Shown here piece after piece: positions 1 to 9,164 of a stretch of DNA of 64,000 nt. Every line of letters begins with the position of its first letter. Position 1 is the stretch's first letter. A program made the translations under genes and the position numbers. Source of the stretch: Spiroplasma endosymbiont of Lasioglossum villosulum (GTDB lineage: Bacteria > Bacillota_I > Bacilli_A > Mycoplasmatales > VBWQ01); contig NZ_OZ026539.1 of NCBI RefSeq assembly GCF_964020195.1, positions 1,244,299 to 1,308,298 of the forward strand, read 5' to 3'. A model generated the notes under the pieces. That model saw nothing but the letters and a program-made list of their open reading frames with translations. It searched no databases and had not been told where the DNA came from.

Positions 1-70
1 GGGGTGGCAGGACTCGAACCCACAACACTCGGATCTGAAGGCCGATGTTCTACCATTGAACTACACCCCT
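1..70 (-). tRNA. tRNA-Trp (anticodon UCA), 3' end cut by window edge
   Basis: The minus strand folds as a tRNA. The 5' acceptor strand begins AGGGGTG at position 70 and pairs with CACCCC at 1-6. There is a short D arm, and an anticodon loop CTTCAGA with UCA at the anticodon position. The last acceptor base, discriminator and CCA lie outside the window. UCA decodes UGA, in line with the many in-frame TGA codons in the genes here. One C-U mismatch closes the anticodon stem (position 31-39). Confidence 0.93.
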
Positions 71-129
71 AAAATATTTAATTTAAATAATACATGTTCA
101 ATTTTACGCGAAAGAAGTTTTAAGTTCAA

Positions 130-591
130 TTAAAATTTCATTTTTTTTATTTTTAATTCACATTTATCACAAATTCCATGAATTTCTAACTTATAATGTG
201 AAAAATAAAAATTATTTTTAATCGCTAATTTTTCAAGTTTTTCTTCTTGTAATGGTGAAATTTGTTGTTTATCTTCGAAAGAGGCATGAATAATTTTATT
301 ACAAAAATTACAAATAATATGAACGGTATTTTCTGATAGTTCATAAATTATTTGTTTTCCTTCAAAAACATTAGCATGAATAATATGTTCTGTCATTAAT
401 AAATCAATAGTATTATAAATACTCATAATATTAATATTATCATTACCTTCTTTTGTTAAAAAACTAATAATATCATTAATACTAACATGTTGCTTAAGCG
501 TTAATACTTTAATAACTGCTTTACGAACATCAGTTAAACGATAGTCTTTATCTTTCAACTTTTGGATAATATTTTCAAAATTTTTATTCAT
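130..591 (-). CDS. Fur-family metal-responsive transcriptional regulator
   Basis: A 153-residue protein with the Fur layout: an N-terminal winged helix (RLTDVRKAVIKVL, then SIYNTIDLL as the recognition region) and a C-terminal dimerisation/metal domain. The two structural-zinc pairs are visible as C94xxC97 and C141xxC144, preceded by the typical LEIHGIC stretch. The usual HHDH regulatory-metal motif is reduced to a single His (TVHIIC), so the sensed metal (iron, zinc, manganese or peroxide) cannot be assigned. A Shine-Dalgarno AGGAGA lies upstream of the ATG. It sits 25 bp downstream of acpP on the same strand and is probably the last gene of that transcript before tRNA-Trp. Confidence 0.85.
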   Translation of the reverse strand: MNKNFENIIQKLKDKDYRLTDVRKAVIKVLTLKQHVSINDIISFLTKEGNDNINIMSIYNTIDLLMTEHIIHANVFEGKQIIYELSENTVHIICNFCNKIIHASFEDKQQISPLQEEKLEKLAIKNNFYFSHYKLEIHGICDKCELKIKKMKF

Positions 592-616
592 ACTAATCTC
601 CTGATAAAATATAATA

Positions 617-871
617 TTACTTTTTTTTATTTTCTGCTGATTCTAATCTCTCAATTTCATTTATTAAATCTTGAACTGTTTTTGTTTGTAAATCTAGTAA
701 TTTATTATCATCAATTTTTACATGATGCTCTTCTTCTAATTTAAGAACAATCATTACTAATCCAAGAGAGTCAATTTTTATATCTTTAAATTTAGTTTTC
801 GGTGTAATTTTTTCTTTAATCTCTGGATAATCCTCTTTAACAATTTTATGAATTTCACTTAAAATATTCAT
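617..871 (-). CDS. acpP: acyl carrier protein
   Basis: 84 residues, the usual ACP length, acidic and helical. The phosphopantetheine attachment motif DSL is at residues 34-36 (Ser35), followed by helix II. It carries acyl chains on 4'-phosphopantetheine in the cytosol. Most mollicutes lack a full fatty-acid synthase, so the partner is unclear; the same dispersal map contains coaE, which supplies CoA for the prosthetic group. The start is supported by AGGAGTG 6 bp upstream. Its position next to three mollicute-specific genes and proS matches the M. genitalium MG287-MG283 order as I recall it. Confidence 0.9.
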   Translation of the reverse strand: MNILSEIHKIVKEDYPEIKEKITPKTKFKDIKIDSLGLVMIVLKLEEEHHVKIDDNKLLDLQTKTVQDLINEIERLESAENKKK

Positions 872-931
872 AAATTCACTCCTAATTTAAATCATTTTTA
901 TTAATAGTTATACTTAGTATAACATAGAGCA

Positions 932-1405
932 TTAAATTTTATTTGTTATTTTAAAATATCATTCTAAATAATCTAGTTTTAAATTAGTATTATATTCAAC
1001 TCATACAGCATTATTTAAAATATTAAAATGAAAAATAAAATTATTAATTTTTCATTGTGGAAATGTTTTAATAATTAACTTTAAAAATATGTATTGAAAT
1101 AAATCTTGATTAAATTGTATTTTATATATAATCTGTGACTGATTTGCTAAGATAGTACTATTTTTATCTAAAATAATTGTAATACTTTCATTTAATTTTT
1201 TAATATCAATAGCTTCTACAACTATCTCTGGATTTAAATTTTCTTTTTTATCATCTACGGTCTCTAATTCTACATCATATTCTTTTACCATTTCATTTAA
1301 ATTTTTATTAGTTGAAAAATTTTTGATAATAAAAAATAATATAATACTTAATGTAATAGTGATAGTAATAATTAAAATGCTAATTTGTAACTTACGTATA
1401 AACAT
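932..1405 (-). CDS. conserved mollicute membrane-anchored protein (MG286-like by position)
   Basis: 157 residues once three in-frame TGA codons near the end are read as Trp. One N-terminal membrane segment (residues about 6-28, ISILIITITITLSIILFF) is followed by an acidic/lysine-rich linker and a mixed alpha/beta tail. The ATG is preceded by AAAGG and starts 1 bp after the stop of the upstream 463-residue gene, so the two are translationally coupled. I do not recognise a function. The MG286 assignment rests on gene order only: proS, MG284, MG285, MG286, acp. Confidence 0.75.
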
Positions 1406-1406
1406 T

Positions 1407-2798
1407 TTATACCTTTATTTGACTATGTATTAAATACTTATAATCAATAAAACTAAAGTTATCACTACTATAAAATTTTAATATTTCATTGTAAGTTAAA
1501 CTAAAATTAGTAGCTGCCACTCAATTTTCACTATTATTTCTTATTAATTTTTTAATAAAAATAGAATGATATGGACCACCAATAATTGGTTCACTACTTT
1601 CTTCAATAAATTTTAAATTAATATCATATTTAAAAAAGGTTTGAAAATAAAATGGAATATTTATATTAAAGTGAAAATCTTCAAATCTTGGTAAGTCAAA
1701 TTGATTTTTTCCTATTTCATCATTCAATACTATTTTATTTACAATGCTATTATAAATAGTGCTATAAAATTCTAAATAATATTCATCAATATTTTTTTTA
1801 TTACGTAATAAAAAAGCTGGTATTTTATTATTTTGATAAAATTTTGATAGATTTTCATTAATATTTAATGATGTATTTTGTTGTAAATCAAAATTATTAT
1901 TAAATATTAATATTTTACGTAATATTGTTTCTTTATCATTATATCAATCTTTTACTTTTGGAAAATGCGATACTAGATAACGTTTTATTTTTATTGGCAC
2001 TATATTTGCAGTATTAATATTATTACCAGAAAACTTAAAAACCTCATCTAATCTTGATTTTCCACCAACTATCATGTTCTTCATAATCGTTTTAGAAAAA
2101 ATATGATAAAATCCTTTATCAGAGAAATTTGTCGTTAAAATAATGGGATTTTTAATTTCTAAATTAAAATTTGTTGTAATAAACATTTTTGGTTTAATTT
2201 GTAATTGATACTGTGGATTACTATTAAAATAAAAACTAAGTGATCCATAATTATGTTTATTATTAATATGACGAATTTCCTTTAAATTACTAGGTTTTTT
2301 ACAATTAAAACTATAATTTAAAATATTTACATTATCTTTTTTAATTGCTATTGCTGGTAAAATTATCTTATAAGTTTTCATAACCATATGCAAAAAAGAA
2401 ATATCAGCATATGGACCAAGTTTATTATTTTCAAGTAATTCTAAATATGAAAAAGTAAGAAATACTCACTTAATTGATTTAGATATCACAAGTTGTCCAC
2501 TTGCTTGCTTAATACTACTATAATTCAAATCATATTGAAACGTTACATCGTCAAGTAATCCTTCACTTGGTTCTTTGTTAATATCAAAATCATAACTATA
2601 TGCTTCTACAATTTGAAGTTCAATATAATAATAACTGCTTTTTTGCAAAGTTTGGATCGGAAAGCCAACCACTGTAAATCTTGGAATTAAAAATAATTCT
2701 TTTTCATAAATGGGGCTGTTTTTTACATCACTTGTTAAATTCATCTTTTGTTCTAAAAAACTACGCGAATTCAATAAATCAATGCTATTAATATTCAT
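1407..2798 (-). CDS. conserved mollicute protein of unknown function (MG285-like by position)
   Basis: One frame runs through three segments split only by TGA codons, giving 463 residues. No signal peptide or membrane segment is evident. The protein is rich in beta-prone stretches with Tyr/Asn. The start is supported by AAGGAT 5 bp upstream. The stop lies 1 bp before the next ATG and the start follows the 118-residue gene by 9 bp, so it is the middle gene of a tight cluster. No catalytic motif was recognised. It probably works with its two neighbours, since the three travel together next to proS and acp in mollicutes. Confidence 0.75.
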
Positions 2799-2807
2799 TT
2801 TATATCC

Positions 2808-3164
2808 TTAAATTAAATATAAGTATAAAAAACGCTTAATAGCCGTTTTTTCTAATTTTTCATATTCTTTGATATGATAATATTTTTTTCATCAATTTTT
2901 ATTTGATTTAACTAAGAACGTTCTAATAATATAACTATATTCATTTTTTGGTAATAATGCTAAAACTGTATCAACAATTTGCACATGTTTTTCATAATTT
3001 TTTAAATCCTTATTTATCACTATCTTATTAGCATAGTGAACACTATCCTCTTTCAAAACATAATTTTCTTTAAAATTATTATTTGCTAATGTTAATTTTG
3101 CTTGTTCATATTTAACAAAAATAGCAGCAATTAGTTGCTTATCAGCACTTATTTGTTCTTTCAT
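2808..3164 (-). CDS. MG284/MPN403-like small protein, sigma-region-4/ArpU-like C-terminus
   Basis: 118 residues, starting at the ATG with a strong GAGGTG 6-7 bp upstream; the GTG three codons earlier overlaps that Shine-Dalgarno and is unlikely. The C-terminal third (EYSYIIRTFLVKS, WWKKYY, then LEKTAIKRFL) has the pattern of sigma-region-4-like phage/antitermination regulators, in which a Trp-Trp and Tyr-rich turn leads into a recognition helix. It lies directly downstream of proS. The DNA-binding inference is weak; the family placement comes from memory of the MG283-MG287 cluster. Confidence 0.65.
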
Positions 3165-3239
3165 TATTATCACCTCAATAATAATTTAAAAACAAATAAT
3201 TATTTTTCCTCTATTTTATTTCTATTTAACTTACTAATT

Positions 3240-4691
3240 TTAATATGATCTTGCAAAATAAGTTCAGACACTATTAAGAGTTTGACACTTAAAACAATTA
3301 CTTGGTTTTTTATACGGTTCTAAAGGAATACAACGTGATGTTGTACCAGTTAAACTTTTAATTTCTTCTTCACACTTTATTTGATCACAAAAAGGTACAA
3401 TAAAGAAACCTTTATGAATTTTAACTAATTTATGATATTCATTAAAATCTGTTAATTCTTTTAAACTTGTATTTAATTTTTTTTGTGAACTATTAAATAA
3501 ATCTTTATTTAATTTATTTAATTGATTAATAATAGTTGTTACTAATAATTTTTCATTATTAATTTCAACATCAATAGTATCTAAATTATGACGTAAAATT
3601 AATTTAATTACTTGGTTTTCAATTTCTTGCTCACCAATTGCAATAGTAATTGGAATACCTTTAATTTGACTTTCACTTTTCTTATAAGAAAAACTTTTAT
3701 TATCTTCATTTATTAATACTCGGAAATGAGAACTTAAAATTTTAAATATTCTTTCAACAGTTATTTTAACTTTATCACTTTTAGGTGATAAATTTAAAAG
3801 CATAATCTGATGCGGTGCAATTGTAGATGGCAATACTAAACCTAGATCATCGCTATGTGCCATAATTAAAGCACCAATTAATCTTGTCGATACACCTCAT
3901 GATGTTTGATATCCTAATTCTTGTTTATTGTCTTTATTGCTAAATTTAATATTAAATACCTTTGTGAACTCTTGGCCAAAATAATGACTAGTACCGGCTT
4001 GTAATGCTTGTCCATCTTGCATCATAGTTTCAATTGTATATGTCATTTTTGCCCCAGCAAAACGTTCGTGAATTGTTTTTGCACCAACAATAACTTTAAT
4101 TGCTAATTGTTGTTCAACAAAATCAGCATACAACTTAATCATTTTTAATGTAAAGTTTTTTGCTTCTTCATCGTTATTATGCATTGTATGTCCTTCTTGT
4201 CATAAAAATTCACTAGTTCTTAAGAATGGTTTTGTATTTTTTTCTCATCTAACAACATTGCATCATTGATTATATAATAATGGTAATTGTTTATATGAAC
4301 TAATTATTTTTGAAAAATGACGACAAAATAAAACTTCTGAAGTAGGACGAATAATTAGTTCCTCTGATAATTGATTATTTCCAACTTTAGTTACAGTTGC
4401 ACATTCTGGTGCAAAACCCTCAATATGATCTTTTTCAACTTGAAATGCTTTTTGACTAATTAAAAGTGGTAACATTACATTTTCAATATTTAAAATTTTA
4501 AATTTTTGATTTAATAAATGTTGAATATTTTCTCAAATTGCATATCCGCGAGGACGAAAAATAATGGTACCGGCTGCCGAACCATTTTCTGCACCATAAT
4601 CACAAAGTTCTGCTTGCTTAATAACATCAGTATATCATTTGGCAAAATCAATCTCTCTTGCTGTAATATTTTTATTCTTTGCATTATTCAT
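3240..4691 (-). CDS. proS: prolyl-tRNA synthetase, type 3 (ProRS without INS editing domain)
   Basis: 483 residues. It charges tRNA-Pro with proline in the cytosol. Class II motifs are visible: FRPRGYAIWENI near residue 46 (motif 1 region) and IIRPTSEVLFCRHFSK (motif 2 region). The C-terminus is the eukaryote/archaeal-type extension with zinc-type cysteines (PFCDQIKCEEEI, CFKCQ) and ends in the conserved FARSY. The bacterial editing insertion is absent, as expected for the mollicute type. Start ATG has AAAGGTG about 10 bp upstream. It overlaps nothing and follows the GGDEF/EAL-like gene by 6 bp. Confidence 0.95.
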
Positions 4692-4697
4692 AATAAT

Positions 4698-6482
4698 CTA
4701 TTCACCTTTCGTTGATTGACTTTTATGTCATTTCCAATAATTTGGATAATTTAAAGCATCTAGCACTTTATTTGCTTGTTCTGATTCTAATACTTTTCCT
4801 AGTAAATAGTCAACCTTTAATCCTTTTAAAACAATAATTTCAGGAACATTAATAATACCACGAGCTAAAATATTTTTAATACCTAAAATTCTTAAATAAT
4901 GCAAACAAATAATAACATCAATATATTTACTAAAACTAAAAGTAACTTGTTCTAATAAATTAGAAGTTAAAACTACATAATCAGGCTTAAAATGATTAAT
5001 TAATTTAAAATTATCAATATGACGTAAATCATGAGTAAAAGAAATTTTTATTTTATTACTACGAATAGTTTTAATAATTGAATCATACTTATTCCAACTA
5101 TTAATTTCACCAATATCTTGAAAATCAAAAATTAAATCACAATTTTCAAAAAGATTTTTTCTCTTATTAACAAGAGCAATCAACTTTGTTAAAATAGTTT
5201 TATCTTGTAACTCAATTAAACTAACAGGAAGAATAAGGTTTTTTTCTTGTTTTAATTTCGCAAATTTTTCAAATGTTTGAATAAATAAAGGTTCATTTAC
5301 TTTTCATCACAATCCTGAATCTTGAATATTACGCATCAAAACAATAAACGAAACATAATAAGAGTTTTTAACAAAATTTCATCAAGCATAGTAACAATTT
5401 GGCTCATTTGAATTATCACTTTTATACACTGGTCTAATACTAACACTTAATAATTTTTCCATTTGCTCTGATTGTAGAAGCGAATAATGATTATAATCAG
5501 GATAATTTAAAATATCATTTGTCTTCAATTTAATTTCAATTAAGTCTCTACTTTGTACTACTTCTAATTGATTCTTATCAATAATTTTATTATATAATAT
5601 ATAGACATTTGAAGCATCAGTTTTTACTGAAGCATAAACACATAATATTTGACTTTGAATCTGCAAATAACTACTTTTTTCTACTAAATTACGTTTAATA
5701 TAACTATTTATTTTTTTTTGGAATCGATATAAATTTATTTTCTTATTTCTAGAATAAATTAAAAACTGACCATCATAATATTTACAAATAATAGTATTAT
5801 CTAATCCTAAAGTTATTTTACTATAATATGAAATTAATAACTCCATTCGTTCAATATTATTAACAGTTAAAATATTTTCTAATGCTAAATAATTTTTTAT
5901 TTTTATTAAAATCATATATTCAAATTGACTATTTATTTTTTTATTATATTTTTTTTGACTAAAATTATCTAAAATAGTTTGCACAAAAACTGACTTTACC
6001 ACTGTTAACTCATTTTGTTGTAAAATAATTGCTTGTGAAATAGCAAAACGATTATAACGAATATTACTTTGCATTTGACCATACAAAACTTTATTATTAT
6101 TATCAAAATAATCAATTGATAAATCATAAACAATAACTTTACTTCCTAATTGAAAGGAAACCGAAAAATGACACGACTCAAATGGAACTTTATTCACTAA
6201 TAAATCTTGAATAAAAATTTCAATTTTTACTTTAGTTTTACGATTCATCATTGATTTAAATACAAACAATGAAATTCTTTTTTTACGATTTAAAACTTCT
6301 AAGCGTTCAGAAAAAGTAATAATTTCATTTTTTAAATCAATTTTCAATGGAACTAAACTTAACAAATCACCATGGATAACATTATAATATTGATTATTAC
6401 GATGATTTAAACGCATAAATAAAATAATTATTATTGTCATAAAAGGAATTAAAGCAATAATTACAATTGCAGATCAACGCAT
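4698..6482 (-). CDS. membrane protein with degenerate GGDEF-like and EAL-like domains
   Basis: 594 residues across several TGA codons; start at an ATG 5 bp after a perfect GGAGGT. An N-terminal membrane segment (about residues 4-23) precedes a region of unknown fold. A GGDEF-shaped stretch follows, where CKYYDGQFLIYS replaces the usual R-GGDEF strand-turn-strand. The C-terminal ~160 residues follow the EAL barrel order: LIFDFQDIGE at the ITE strand, ISFTHDLRHID where DDFGTG is expected, ARGI at the AEGVE position, and VDYLLGKVL at VDYLQGYL. Key metal/catalytic acids are missing, so c-di-GMP synthesis or hydrolysis is unlikely; a binding or scaffold role is possible. It forms a unit with the 233-residue gene 14 bp upstream. 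Confidence 0.6.
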
Positions 6483-6496
6483 AATTTTACCTCCAT

Positions 6497-7198
6497 TTAA
6501 TCAAAGCCTAAAGTAATATTACCATTATTTCCTTGGAAAAGTTTTAACTTTAGTCTTTGATTATCAATATATAATTTAGCTAAACGAAACATTTTGCGAT
6601 CTTTAACCAAAATTCAATCAATAGCTTCAACAGGAATTGTTTCATATATTTGAACACGATTAGTATCAACATTTAAACCTCAATCTTTAACAGTGTTTTG
6701 AAATAATTTATGAATATCAACAGAAATAATAGCTATTTTATTAACATCAACATTTTGCTCTGCACATCACTTTCAAAAAAAATGACGTGTTGAATTACCT
6801 AACTCTAATTCTAAATAAGTAGCATGTTCTAAATAAGTTCAAACAATATATTCTTGCTTTGGCAATAATTTAATTTGTGAAGAAGGTTTAATTCCTTGTT
6901 CTAATATTAATGTAATGTTACTAACATCAGTATAAAAAAATAAATTAAAAATATTTTTATTTTCTAAATGTTTAATAATTTGAATAGTTGATCTTCTTCT
7001 AAAATTTAAAAAAATATTATTGCGCTTTTTATTATTCGTTAAAGTAGAAGATTTATTAGTTTTTTTTTGTTTTTTAAACCTATTAAAAAAAGGAGTTTTT
7101 TTTTCATTGTCTTCTGATAATTTAGAAATATCCAAATTAGGTTGATTTTCATCACTAAAATATTCTTTAATTTTTTTAATTCGTCGACTTCAACCCAT
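6497..7198 (-). CDS. uncharacterised basic protein upstream of the GGDEF/EAL-like gene
   Basis: 233 residues; ATG with AAGGTGG upstream. The first ~60 residues are highly charged (KKQKKTNKSS, RNNIFLNFRRR), followed by a folded-looking alpha/beta part ending LGFD. Several tryptophans are coded by TGA. No family was recognised. The 14-bp gap to the degenerate GGDEF/EAL protein suggests co-expression and possibly a shared job, but the sequence gives no catalytic motif. Confidence 0.7.
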
Positions 7199-7248
7199 AA
7201 ATTATGACCACCTTATTATTAATATTTACCTAATTATACTAAATTTTT

Positions 7249-8772
7249 TTAAAATAATGGTGCTAAAATTCTAAGCAATAATAAAAATACACCCCGATAG
7301 GCAAAACTACGATGTAGTAGTGGATTACTAATAATTAAACTAGAATGAATAAAATCTTTTTCAAATGAAGCAGATAAATCACTATTTGTTTTACTATCAT
7401 AAACAATTACTAAAGTTTGATGGTCTGAATAAAGACTACGATAATCAAGATTAGTTGAACCAATAATAGTAATATCATCATCAAAAATACCAGACTTAGA
7501 ATGGTTAAAAACATTATTATATTCATAAATTTTAACACCTGACTCAATCAATGAATCATAATAAGTTCTTGACATATCTAATGATAAAAATTTATCAGTA
7601 ATTCCGGGTAATGATAATCTAACATCAACACCAGAATAAGCACTATTACGCAATGCAGTAATTAAATCGCTAGTTGGAATTAAATAAGGAGTACTAATTC
7701 AAACTCGCTTTTTAGCATTACTAATAAATTTAATAAATAAATCTTTTTGAATTGTTTCTTTAGTAATCGGTCCATCATCAATTACTTGGACAATAATATT
7801 ATTTTTAATTTTTATTTCAGATTTTTCAGCACTAATATCAAGAATATTACCAGTAATAAAATGCCAATCTTGTCTAAATATTAAATCAATTGATTTAACA
7901 GCTTCACCGACAATTCTAATTTGGGTATCTCTTCAAAAGCCATACTTTGCAGAAAGATAAATATAGTTATCTGCTAAGTTAACTCCACCAGCATAGCCAA
8001 TATTCCCATCAATAATGATATCTTTACGATGATTACGAAAATTATAATTTCCTGTCATAAATGGTAATCTAACTGGTGAAAATTTATGAATAATAATTCC
8101 CATTTTTTTCATTTTTCATATTTTATATTTAGATAAACTAAAATATGAACCAACAGCATCATAAATCATATAAACTTTAACTCCTGCTTCAATCCTTGCT
8201 TTTAAAACATTAATAATTACTTCTAATAGTTCCCCTTCACCAAGAATAAAATAATTAATAAAAATATAACTTTTTGCTTGTTTTAAATCTTCAATTAATT
8301 TAACAAATTTATTAGGACCATTATTTAAAATTTGAACATCAGTATTATTATAAAATGGTCGATGAGAAATTCTTGTTGTATAGTTAAATAAAGATAAAGT
8401 ATCATCACTCAAAGTTATTTTTTTTGATTCTAAAATTGAATTAGCAAAAGTTCAATCTTCTTGGGTATAAAAATAACTATTTGTTTTTAAATAAGCTTTT
8501 TGTTTTCGTCGATAACGATAAGGACGACCAAAAGTTCAATATAAAAAAATACCGATGATTGGCAAACATAAGGTAACCATAATTCATGATAGTTTTGCAT
8601 CTTGCATACGATTGGTAATAAAAATAATAATACCAGTTAAAATAGTTAAAGTAATAATTATCATCAAAATAATTCATGAATATTTAATATAATTAAATAT
8701 AACGAAAACTATTGTTGCAATCAAAGCAATATATAAGATTAATGATAAAAGTAAGTTTACTCGTTTACGCAT
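7249..8772 (-). CDS. cls: cardiolipin synthase (phospholipase D superfamily)
   Basis: 507 residues. It joins two phosphatidylglycerol molecules into cardiolipin at the membrane. Two N-terminal membrane segments (residues about 8-27 and 33-55) are followed by a short third one and the PLDNF half. Then come two HKD motifs: NHRKDIIIDGNIGYAGG in the first half and NHSKSGIFDDDITIIGSTN in the second. Order and length match the ClsA type. The start is supported by AAGGAG 6 bp upstream. It is transcribed away from tRNA-Ser, whose terminator lies 70 bp upstream, and stands apart from the next gene by 50 bp. Confidence 0.93.
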
Positions 8773-8843
8773 GATTTCTCCTTAATATAAAGAGTTCTTT
8801 ATTAAATTATATCTAATTATTAATAAATTTATTATTTAAAAGT

Positions 8844-8867
8844 AAAAAAAGCAATTAATGCTTTTTA
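8844..8867 (-). terminator. intrinsic terminator downstream of tRNA-Ser
   Basis: Stem AAAAAGCA/TGCTTTTT with a 5-nt loop, followed by a T-run on the minus strand, 6 bp past the CCA end of tRNA-Ser. Confidence 0.7.
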
Positions 8868-8872
8868 AATAA

Positions 8873-8963
8873 TGGCGGAATGGGAGAGATTCGAACTCTC
8901 GCGACAGTTTCCCGTCCTAACTGATTAGCAATCAGTCCTCTTCAGCCTCTTGAGTACCACTCC
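8873..8963 (-). tRNA. tRNA-Ser (anticodon GCU)
   Basis: 91 nt on the minus strand. Acceptor GGAGTGG pairs with CCATTCC; the discriminator is G and CCA is encoded. Anticodon stem-loop CTGATTGCTAATCAG gives GCU, reading AGC/AGU. The long extra arm (AGGACGGGAAACTGTC region) is the class II feature of serine tRNAs. Confidence 0.95.
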
Positions 8964-9007
8964 AAAGTTATAATAATTATTTTTTTTACAATTATTATTA
9001 TAACTTT
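8964..9007. repeat. AT-rich inverted repeat between tRNA-Ser and nrdE
   Basis: Arms AAAGTTATAATAATT (8964-8978) and its complement with a 3-base slip (8990-9007), separated by a T8 tract. It may terminate the nrd transcript before tRNA-Ser. The rest of 9008-9164 is A/T with a short palindrome (AAATTTGTTACAAATTT near 9110) and no gene. Confidence 0.4.
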
Positions 9008-9164
9008 AATTTTAAAATTTACTATGTATTTTTTAATTTTTTTTTAAAAATCCTATATTCCAAAATAAAATTTCACTATTTTTTAAATTAAATAAATAAT
9101 ATATTACTAAATTTGTTACAAATTTATTTATTACTTGAAACCACTATTCAATAATTTAATTAAT

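Noticed and set aside
4518-4715. Plus-strand 65-codon ORF over proS
   Set aside because: Antisense shadow of the conserved synthetase N-terminus.
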